A program made the position numbers and the translations under genes. Of a stretch of 64,000 bases of DNA, positions 26,300 to 32,731 are shown piece after piece (position 1 is the stretch's first letter; every line of letters begins with the position of its first letter). The DNA is from Pseudomonas khorasanensis (lineage in GTDB: Bacteria > Pseudomonadota > Gammaproteobacteria > Pseudomonadales > Pseudomonadaceae): assembly GCF_014268505.2 (NCBI RefSeq), contig NZ_JABWQP020000005.1, positions 124,001 to 188,000 of the forward strand, given 5' to 3'. The notes below the pieces were generated by a model, which saw only the letters and a program-made list of their open reading frames with translations, made no database searches and was not told where the DNA came from.

Positions 26300-27279
26300 T
26301 TCACCTGATAACCACGACTGCTCAGGCAATTACCCTGGGCCTGACGGTAGGCCTGAACCACCTCGGGCGCCGGTTGATAGGTCGCGGTGCGCGGGTCGAA
26401 ACCGCTTTGCTGCACCGCATACTGAGAGCACTGATAACCGTCCTGCTGCACCTGCTGCGGCGACTGGCCGTTGGCCGGATAAGCCTCGACGTCGTATCCG
26501 CCGGTTTGCGGTTGCGGCTGCTGCACCGGTGGCTCGACCACAATGTAATCCTGCGTGGCTTGCTGGTACGCATAGTAGGAACCGGCGGCGAGGAACAGCA
26601 GCGAACCACCCACCCACACTTCACGGGCGTACGCTGGCAAATACTGGATACGAATGCCCCGTGGCGGCTGCACGACGATGTAGCGCGGACCTTGCGGGCG
26701 ATACCAGTAGCCGCCCGAATAAAAATAATCCTGACCGCGATACGGTACGCGATAGTCCCGATCCGGGAAGCGGTCGATCACCTGCCCCGGGCGATATTGC
26801 GGCCCAGGGCCCCATCCATTGCCGTGACCATCGGGACGCCCGGGCCAGCGGTTGTCATCGGGCCGATGTTGTGTCTGCCACTGTTGATTGTGGTACCCGT
26901 TCTGCGGACGCTCGTCGCGGTAGTAACCCTGACGCGGTTCCTCGGTCTGGCGCACGGCGTCGGGCCGCGGCTGGATCGGCAGGTTATTGGCCGGTTGATG
27001 TGACGGCTGACGCCCCGGCTCGGGTTCATAGGCAGGACGATTGCGGTTCTGCCACTGGCCATCGTTGTGCGGAGGCTGGCCGTTTTGCTCGAACTGGCGA
27101 CTATTGTCGCCACGAATGATCTCATTGCTCTGCGGGCGCGGCTGATTATTGCCTTGATGCTCCGGCCCCCGTCCGCCGCCATCCGGGCCACGCCCCTCAG
27201 GCTCATCGGCAAGCGCTTGCGCACTGACACTCACACACAGCAAACCAACACCGGCCAGACGCCAGATGCGCGACTTCAT
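26293..27279 (-). CDS. DUF6515 family secreted protein
   Basis: A 328-residue exported protein of unknown function. A signal peptide (IWRLAGVGLLCVSVSAQALA) precedes about 150 residues of low-complexity Gln/Asn/Pro/Arg/Gly sequence. A conserved part then begins near YRPGQVIDRFPDRDYRVPYRGQDYFYSGGYWYRPQGPRYIVVQPPRGI, continues into a hydrophobic segment (VWVGGSLLFLAAGSYYAYQQ), and ends with a short cysteine-containing domain (YQCSQYAVQQSGFDP). ATG at 27279 has GAGGAAGAG upstream. It overlaps the fieF stop region tail to tail by 7 bp. An envelope or stress function is a guess only. Confidence 0.8.
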   Translation of the reverse strand: MKSRIWRLAGVGLLCVSVSAQALADEPEGRGPDGGGRGPEHQGNNQPRPQSNEIIRGDNSRQFEQNGQPPHNDGQWQNRNRPAYEPEPGRQPSHQPANNLPIQPRPDAVRQTEEPRQGYYRDERPQNGYHNQQWQTQHRPDDNRWPGRPDGHGNGWGPGPQYRPGQVIDRFPDRDYRVPYRGQDYFYSGGYWYRPQGPRYIVVQPPRGIRIQYLPAYAREVWVGGSLLFLAAGSYYAYQQATQDYIVVEPPVQQPQPQTGGYDVEAYPANGQSPQQVQQDGYQCSQYAVQQSGFDPRTATYQPAPEVVQAYRQAQGNCLSSRGYQVNY

Positions 27280-27402
27280 GCTCTTCCTCACTGCGGGTTA
27301 GGGCGTACACATCAGACCGGGGACTTTCACACCGGGTTCTGCAACAGGTTATCAGTCGCGCAGCTTATTTATTGAGCGGCGCCACATGAAATTGCAGGCA
27401 AG

Positions 27403-27430
27403 AAAAAAGGGAGACCCGTCGGCCTCCCTT
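27403..27430 (-). terminator. Rho-independent terminator reading leftward, without an annotated gene
   Basis: On the minus strand AAGGGAG pairs with CTCCCTT (7 bp, 10-nt loop) and is followed by six T. The only minus-strand sequence upstream of it within 290 bp is the non-coding interval before the divergent Lrp gene, so it may end a small RNA starting there. Confidence 0.75.
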
Positions 27431-27690
27431 CTAGAGAACTTCGTCCTGGCTCGACGCTTTTGACGTCGGCTCACCTCACGCCGTCTTCTGGACAGTGTGC
27501 AGCTCGGGGGCCGGCACGTCCCCGGTGGAGGGCGGCGACCGCGGCGGGCCTGATTGGGCGGGCCGCTGTGGACTGTGTTACCGAGCAGTGATTCTGGTGA
27601 TAAGAATAAGCCCGAGGGCGCGACAGAGGATTGCGAAGATTGCTGAAATAAACACCACTTGCGCAATTTTTAACCCTGGATAGATAATCC
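27431..27690 (-). ncRNA. Candidate small RNA upstream of the orphan terminator
   Basis: A GC-rich interval of about 260 bp lies between the orphan terminator at 27403-27430 and the divergent Lrp promoter, with no credible minus-strand gene. The transcript would be at most about 300 nt. A single unpaired-looking GGA, in CCAGGACGAAG, lies near its 3' end. The 5' end is not defined, and I do not recognise the RNA as any known family. The extent given is a maximum, not an observed transcript. Confidence 0.35.
27659..27688 (+). promoter_or_regulatory. Candidate sigma-70 promoter of the Lrp-type gene
   Basis: TTGCGC at 27659-27664 and GATAAT at 27683-27688 are spaced 18 bp. They would place transcription start about 25 bp before the ATG at 27721. 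A leftward promoter could overlap this region. Confidence 0.45.
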
Positions 27691-27720
27691 ACCGCAATAG
27701 TTACAGCCACGGACGCACTG

Positions 27721-28278
27721 ATGAGCAAACTTGACCGTTACGACCTGAGTATTTTGGCGGAACTGCAGCGCGACGCCCGCATCTCCAACCAGGAACTGGC
27801 CGAGCGCATCGGACTCTCTCCTTCGCCCTGCTCGCGCCGGGTCAAGCAGCTGGAAGACGACGGCTACATTTCGCGTCAGGTGGCCCTGTTGGATCGCAAG
27901 ATGCTCGGCCTGAGCCTGACCGCTTACGTATTGATCGGCATGGACCGGCACACGCCGGAGCGGTTCGAGAATTTCGAGGCAGCGATCCGGACATTGCCGC
28001 AAGTGCTGGAGTGCAGCCTGGTGACCGGTGTTGATGCCGATTACCAGTTGAAGGTGGTAGTGCCGGACATGGATCACTATCAAAAGTTGCTGCTGGGGCA
28101 TCTGACCCGAATTGAGGGGGTTACGAGTGTGCGGTCGAGTTTTGTGTTGAATCAGGTTTTGAACAGCACTGAATTGCCGTTGACTCATTTGCGTAGCTTA
28201 GCAAAAGCCCCTCACCCCAGCCCTCTCGCGGAGGGAGAGGGCGCCGACCGCAGGGTCAGGCGTTATACATCGACCTGA
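27721..28278 (+). CDS. Lrp/AsnC family transcriptional regulator with a repeat-derived tail
   Basis: A 185-residue regulator. Residues 1-60 form the winged helix-turn-helix (LDRYDLSILAELQRDARISNQELAERIG, then SPSPCSRRVKQLEDDGYI). The rest is the RAM/AsnC effector domain (LSLTAYVLIGM, then CSLVTGVDADYQLKVVVPDMDHYQKLL and GVTSVRSSFVLNQVL). Usual family length is about 150-160 residues. From residue 163 the reading frame runs into the composite repeat that begins at 28207, so the last 23 residues (PHPSPLAEGEGADRRVRRYTST region) come from the repeat. The amino-acid effector and targets are unknown, and the neighbour is unrelated. Confidence 0.88.
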   Translation: MSKLDRYDLSILAELQRDARISNQELAERIGLSPSPCSRRVKQLEDDGYISRQVALLDRKMLGLSLTAYVLIGMDRHTPERFENFEAAIRTLPQVLECSLVTGVDADYQLKVVVPDMDHYQKLLLGHLTRIEGVTSVRSSFVLNQVLNSTELPLTHLRSLAKAPHPSPLAEGEGADRRVRRYTST

Positions 28279-28385
28279 AAGCCCGAGTCGATTGTGGGTT
28301 CGCAACAGCTGGAACAGGTCGGCATAGCTCATCAGCATCCCCCGATCGGTCCCCTCTCCCTCTGGGAGAGGGTTAGGGTGAGGGC
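28207..28385. repeat. Composite palindromic repeat, copy 2 (179 bp), overlapping the Lrp gene
   Basis: Inverted ends GCCCCTCACCCCAGCCCTCT and AGAGGGTTAGGGTGAGGGC, each with a small hairpin (CTCTCGCGGAGGGAGAG and CTCTCCCTCTGGGAGAG). The internal sequence is related to copy 1 at 13964. The left end lies within the 3' part of the Lrp reading frame. The size fits the repeats of roughly 180 bp catalogued in P. fluorescens genomes, but the family name was not checked. Confidence 0.87.
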
Positions 28386-28481
28386 AACCGTTCCGAATCA
28401 GACCCACATCAATGCCACCCCTCCGACCATGGCGTATACTCGCCGCCGCCCTTTCAGCCCTGTCCGCGCCGGAGAACGCCA

Positions 28482-28691
28482 ATGGATCCAGCACTGTTCG
28501 AAGAGTGGATGATGACCGGTCTGGTCAGCATCCTGATCATTTTCATGGGTTTCATCGTCTGGGATCTGGCGAAGAAATCCAAGGCAGGACGCTTCGGCTC
28601 GTTCATTCTGTTTTTCGTACTGGGCCTGGGCGTCGCCGCGTTCATCATCAAGAGCGTGGTGATCGGCCTGATCGAATCCGGCAAGCTATAG
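28482..28691 (+). CDS. DUF2788 domain-containing small membrane protein
   Basis: A 69-residue inner-membrane protein with two hydrophobic helices ([20 protein letters not shown] and [25 protein letters not shown]) joined by a basic loop (KKSKAGRF). It matches the DUF2788 family in length and pattern; the function is unknown. It follows the composite repeat and ends 6 bp inside the 3' end of the convergent rluE-like gene. Confidence 0.8.
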   Translation: MDPALFEEWMMTGLVSILIIFMGFIVWDLAKKSKAGRFGSFILFFVLGLGVAAFIIKSVVIGLIESGKL

Positions 28692-29321
28692 ACGCGCCGG
28701 CACTTCCTTCCACTGGCCCTGATCGAGCCCTTCGATCGTCCAGTCGCCAATCCTGACCCGTACCAGACGCAACGTTGGCAGCCCTACCGCCGCTGTCATG
28801 CGCCGCACCTGGCGGTTGCGTCCCTCGCGAATCACCAGTTCAAGCCAGCTCGTCGGTACGGTCACGCGAAAGCGCACCGGCGGATTACGCGGCCATAGCT
28901 CAGGCTCATCGAGCTGCCGCGCTTCGGCGGGCAAGGTCATGCCGTCATTGAGTTCGACGCCATCGCGCAGACGCTGCAACTGTTCGGGCGTCGGTTCGCC
29001 CTCGACCTGCACCCAATAGGTCTTCGCCAGTTTGTGTTTCGGGTCCGCGATACGCGCCTGCAACTGCCCGTCGTTGGTCAGCAGCAGCAACCCTTCGCTG
29101 TCGCGATCCAGACGTCCGGCCGGGTAGATACCGGGCACATCGATGTAATCCTTGAGCGTCGCCCGCCCCTCGCCGTCGCTGAATTGCGTCAGCACATCGA
29201 ATGGTTTGTTGAACAGGATCAGCTTCGGCTCGGCCGGCGGCGCCTTGGCGACACGGCGTGGCGCAGAAGACTGTGGTTTCGCGCCGGGGCGGCGGGCAGG
29301 AGGACGCGGAGGACGGGACAT
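28686..29321 (-). CDS. rluE: 23S rRNA pseudouridine synthase, RluE type
   Basis: A 211-residue pseudouridine synthase of the RsuA/RluE group; RluE modifies U2457 in the 23S rRNA peptidyl-transferase region. A basic, proline/arginine-rich N-terminal extension of about 30 residues precedes [16 protein letters not shown]. The catalytic aspartate lies in [20 protein letters not shown], and [27 protein letters not shown] closes the core. No S4 domain is present, which fits RluE rather than RsuA. The start at 29321 excludes a TTG two codons upstream. The close relative RluF is a less likely alternative. Confidence 0.87.
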   Translation of the reverse strand: MSRPPRPPARRPGAKPQSSAPRRVAKAPPAEPKLILFNKPFDVLTQFSDGEGRATLKDYIDVPGIYPAGRLDRDSEGLLLLTNDGQLQARIADPKHKLAKTYWVQVEGEPTPEQLQRLRDGVELNDGMTLPAEARQLDEPELWPRNPPVRFRVTVPTSWLELVIREGRNRQVRRMTAAVGLPTLRLVRVRIGDWTIEGLDQGQWKEVPARL

Positions 29322-29393
29322 GGGCAAAACAACATCTGGCGATCTGGGCTGTTAATGCTAGTGCCCCGACCGCCAAATGACCACGACTAACCG

Positions 29394-30857
29394 TTAACGG
29401 AACGGCGGCTCGTCGAAGCTGCGCAGTTTGCGCGAGTGCAGCGAGTTGAGTTCGGTGCGCAGCAGATCCACCGCTTCTATGCCGATCTTCAAGTGCTGGC
29501 TGACCGCACGCTCGTAGAAGGCGTTGGCCGAACCCGGCAGTTTGATCTCACTGTGCAGCGGCTTGTCCGAGACACAAAGCAACGTGCCGTACGGCACCCG
29601 CAAGCGATAACCTTGAGCGGCAATGGTGCCGCTTTCCATGTCCACCGCCACCGCGCGGGACAGGTTGATCAGCGGACGCTCCTGGGCCCAGCGCAGTTCC
29701 CAGTTGCGGTCGTCGTAGGTCAGCACGGTGCCGGTGCGCAAACGCTTTTTCAGGTCGTCGCCCTTCTCGCCGGTGACATTTGCCGCCGCCTGCTGAAGAG
29801 CAAGCTGCACCTCGGCCAGGGCCGGGATCGGGATGTTCGGCGGCACCACGCGATCGAGAATCCCGTCGCGGCGCATGTAGGCGTGGGCCAGCACATAGTC
29901 GCCGATGGTCTGCGACTGACGCAGGCCGCCGCAGTGGCCGATCATCAGCCAGCAATGCGGACGCAGCACGGCCAGGTGGTCGGTGATGTTCTTGGCGTTG
30001 GACGGGCCGACACCGATATTCACCAGCGTCACACCATGGCCATCGCTGGCGATCAGGTGATAGGCCGGCATCTGGTAACGGTGCCAGACCACACCCGCCG
30101 CAATCGCCGACGCCTCACCGTGGTCCATGCTCTTCTCGATGATCACATTGCCCGGCAGCACCATGCGCACAAAACGCGGGTCGCGGCGCAGTTGCTCCAG
30201 ACCGTGCACGATGAACTGGTCGACATAGCGGTGATAATTGGTCAGCAGAATCCACGGCTGCACATGGCGCCAGTCGCTGCCGGTGTAGTGCACCAGCCGG
30301 CGCAGGGAGAAGTCCACGCGCGCGGCGTCGAACAGCGCCAGTGGCAGCGGATCGGTGTTTTCCCAGTCGTAGAGGCCGTCGGCGATGCCATCAGTGGCGG
30401 CAGACAGGTCGGTGCTCGGAAAAACCCGCGCCAGCACTGCAGCGGTCACACCGGAACCGGCCAGTTCATCGCCCTGCTCGACCACGTATGGGTACGGAAT
30501 ATTCTGCTGGCTGACGCCCACTTCGACGGTCACGGTGAAATCGTGCATCAACGGCACAAGCTGTTCGAGCAGGTATTTGCGAAACGCCGCCGGGTGAGTG
30601 ACGGTGACGCTGTAAGTGCCCGGCAATTGCACCTTGGCGTAGGCCCGAGTGGTTTGCGGCACTTCGCCCTGGCAGTGATAGGTCAGACGCAGTTCGGGAT
30701 AACGAAACAGGGCACGCTGTTCGGCGTCGGGCTCGACGCGATCTTTGAGGTAACGCTTGAGCGCCGAGTTCAGCGCGGTGGTGGCTCGCTCATGCAACTC
30801 GGCCAGACGATCCACGGCTTGTTCGGCGGTTTGAACGACAATAAACGCTTCGGTCAC
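29394..30857 (-). CDS. amn: AMP nucleosidase
   Basis: Splits AMP into adenine and ribose 5-phosphate in the cytoplasm, adjusting adenylate pools. The 487-residue length is normal. An N-terminal regulatory domain precedes the purine-nucleoside-phosphorylase-like core, where NIGVGPSNAKNITDHLA, LMIGHCGGLRQSQTIGDYVLA and AVDMESGTIAAQGYRLRVPYG are the conserved blocks. The last of these holds the nucleoside-binding Met-Glu. GTG at 30857 was chosen because AGGAAG lies 6 bases upstream; ATG at 30893 would run through that site. It lies first in the PA3970-like block, downstream of and in the same direction as aidB. Confidence 0.92.
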   Translation of the reverse strand: MTEAFIVVQTAEQAVDRLAELHERATTALNSALKRYLKDRVEPDAEQRALFRYPELRLTYHCQGEVPQTTRAYAKVQLPGTYSVTVTHPAAFRKYLLEQLVPLMHDFTVTVEVGVSQQNIPYPYVVEQGDELAGSGVTAAVLARVFPSTDLSAATDGIADGLYDWENTDPLPLALFDAARVDFSLRRLVHYTGSDWRHVQPWILLTNYHRYVDQFIVHGLEQLRRDPRFVRMVLPGNVIIEKSMDHGEASAIAAGVVWHRYQMPAYHLIASDGHGVTLVNIGVGPSNAKNITDHLAVLRPHCWLMIGHCGGLRQSQTIGDYVLAHAYMRRDGILDRVVPPNIPIPALAEVQLALQQAAANVTGEKGDDLKKRLRTGTVLTYDDRNWELRWAQERPLINLSRAVAVDMESGTIAAQGYRLRVPYGTLLCVSDKPLHSEIKLPGSANAFYERAVSQHLKIGIEAVDLLRTELNSLHSRKLRSFDEPPFR

Positions 30858-30986
30858 GATCAGCTTCCTGTGTTCTGACTTGCAGAGCTTCATCTTGCCT
30901 GCATCGTGGTCTCACGGGAACAGTGGCATGTTGGCAACCGAACAATATGTCGGCCACCAACGGTCCTACAGGGGATTTGTGTGAGG

Positions 30987-32636
30987 TCAGAAGCCTTGTG
31001 GGGTTGAGCGGGTGACGATGGCTTCGACATCCAGCCCGCGCGGCAACGCGCCGTACACGCGGCCGCCACCACTCAGACGGCTGGCGATAAAGGCATCGCT
31101 GATCGCTGAGTTCCCGGCTTCCAGCAGCAGCTTCGCCTGCAAACCGAGGGCGATGTCTTCGGTGAGTTGCCGCGCGCGATACTGAATGTCGCTCGTATCC
31201 TTGAACTGCGCCTGCAACTGCTGAATATGCGCTGCCAGACGCTTGTCGCCATGGCCGTCGCCCAACTCGCTAAAGAGCACATCCAGCACGCCCGGCTCTT
31301 TGGACAGTGCCCGCAACACGTCCAGACATTGCACATTACCCGAGCCTTCCCATGTCGAGTTAACCGGCGCTTCGCGGTACAGGCGCGGCAGAATGCTGTC
31401 TTCCACGTAGCCCGCGCCGCCCATGCATTCGGCGGCTTCGTTGATCATTCCCGGCGCACGCTTGCAGATCCAGTACTTGCCCACCGCCGTTACCAGTCGC
31501 GCGAACTGCGCTTCGTGGCGATCATCAAGGTGATCCAGCGCTTTGCCCATGCGCAGGCTCAGGGCCAGGGCCGCTTCGCTTTCGAGGGCCAGATCCGCCA
31601 GCACGTTTTGCATCAAGGGCTGCTCGCTGAGCAGCTTGCCGCCGACCTTACGATGCGCGCAGTGGTGGCTGGCCTGGGTCAGCGCCTGACGCATCAGTGA
31701 ACTGGAACCTACCATGCAATCGAAGCGGGTCATCGCCACCATTTCAATAATGGTCGGTACGCCGCGCCCTTCCTCGCCGACCATCCACGCCAGCGCGCCA
31801 CGAAACTCCACTTCACTGGAGGCGTTGGACTGGTTGCCGAGTTTGTTTTTCAGGCGCTGGATGTAGAACTGATTGCGCGTGTCGTCGGGTCGGTGACGCG
31901 GCAGCAGAAAACAGCTCAAGCCCTTGTCAGTCTGCGCCAGCGTCAGAAAGGCATCGCACATCGGCGCCGAGCAGAACCACTTGTGCCCGACCAGCTCATA
32001 AGCCTGACCCGCTCCGCTGGCGCCAACCGGATAGGCCTTGGTGGTATTGGCACGAACATCGGTGCCGCCCTGTTTCTCGGTCATGGCCATGCCGATGGTC
32101 ACCCCGGCCTTGTGCGCCATGCCGACGTTACGCGGGTCGTATTGCGTGGCGAGGACTTTGGGCAGCCACTGCTCGGCCAGATTCGGCTGCAAACGCAGCG
32201 CCGGCACGCTGGCGAACGTCATGGTCAGCGGGCAACCGCTGCCGGCCTCGGCCTGGCTGTGCAAATACGTCATCGAAGCGCGGGCGACGTGGGCGCCCTC
32301 TTGTGGGTGCGCCCACGGCAGGGAAGTCAGGCCATGCTCGATCGCTGTGCGCATCAGTTCGTGATAAGCAGGATGAAATTCCACCAGATCAATGCGATGA
32401 CCGTAGCGATCATGGCTGGCAAAAACAGGTTTGTTCTGGTTGGCAAGAAACCCCGCCTCCATCAGCGGCCCGCCCGCCAGCGCCCCATAGGCATCAATCC
32501 GCGATTCTGCCCAGCCGGCGCCAAATCGGCGCGACCACTCCTGCAACGGCAGGTCGATACGGTACAGGTTGGTGCCGTCCAGAGACGGCGGCTGATTGGT
32601 GACTTCGTGCGTTTCGGCGAACTGATGCAGGTTCAT
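30987..32636 (-). CDS. aidB: Acyl-CoA dehydrogenase family protein AidB
   Basis: A 549-residue flavoprotein of the acyl-CoA dehydrogenase fold. In E. coli, AidB is induced by alkylation and protects DNA from alkylating agents. Conserved blocks are GMAMTEKQGGTDVRAN (FAD-binding region), HKWFCSAPMCDAFLTLAQ, RLKNKLGNQSNASSEVEF and MGGAGYVEDSILPRLYREAPVNSTWEGSGNVQCLDVLRAL. The last of these covers the active-site Glu-equivalent area typical of AidB. The C-terminal extension matches AidB tetramers. GGAGC precedes the ATG. An unusual compound palindrome lies 12-57 bp upstream. An ada-type regulator is not nearby. Confidence 0.9.
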   Translation of the reverse strand: MNLHQFAETHEVTNQPPSLDGTNLYRIDLPLQEWSRRFGAGWAESRIDAYGALAGGPLMEAGFLANQNKPVFASHDRYGHRIDLVEFHPAYHELMRTAIEHGLTSLPWAHPQEGAHVARASMTYLHSQAEAGSGCPLTMTFASVPALRLQPNLAEQWLPKVLATQYDPRNVGMAHKAGVTIGMAMTEKQGGTDVRANTTKAYPVGASGAGQAYELVGHKWFCSAPMCDAFLTLAQTDKGLSCFLLPRHRPDDTRNQFYIQRLKNKLGNQSNASSEVEFRGALAWMVGEEGRGVPTIIEMVAMTRFDCMVGSSSLMRQALTQASHHCAHRKVGGKLLSEQPLMQNVLADLALESEAALALSLRMGKALDHLDDRHEAQFARLVTAVGKYWICKRAPGMINEAAECMGGAGYVEDSILPRLYREAPVNSTWEGSGNVQCLDVLRALSKEPGVLDVLFSELGDGHGDKRLAAHIQQLQAQFKDTSDIQYRARQLTEDIALGLQAKLLLEAGNSAISDAFIASRLSGGGRVYGALPRGLDVEAIVTRSTPQGF

Positions 32637-32647
32637 GACGGGGCTCC

Positions 32648-32693
32648 TTGTTCAGCAATGGCACCAGTTAAGCACTGGTGCTTTTTTGAACAA
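32648..32693. promoter_or_regulatory. Compound inverted repeat upstream of aidB
   Basis: Outer arms TTGTTCA and TGAACAA flank an inner hairpin GCACCAG/CTGGTGC followed by six T on the plus strand. It lies in the aidB 5' region next to the Shine-Dalgarno sequence. It could be a repressor operator, a leader hairpin, or a terminator of an antisense transcript. Confidence 0.5.
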
Positions 32694-32703
32694 AGTGTCA
32701 TAC

Positions 32704-32725
32704 GCGCCGTTTTTGCGGCGCTTTT
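32704..32725 (+). terminator. Small hairpin with T run just after ladS
   Basis: GCGCCG and CGGCGC pair around a 6-nt loop, followed by four T on the plus strand. It starts 7 bp beyond the ladS stop codon. For ladS itself, which reads leftward, no T run follows, so its role as a ladS terminator is uncertain. Confidence 0.45.
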
Positions 32726-32731
32726 ACCGTA

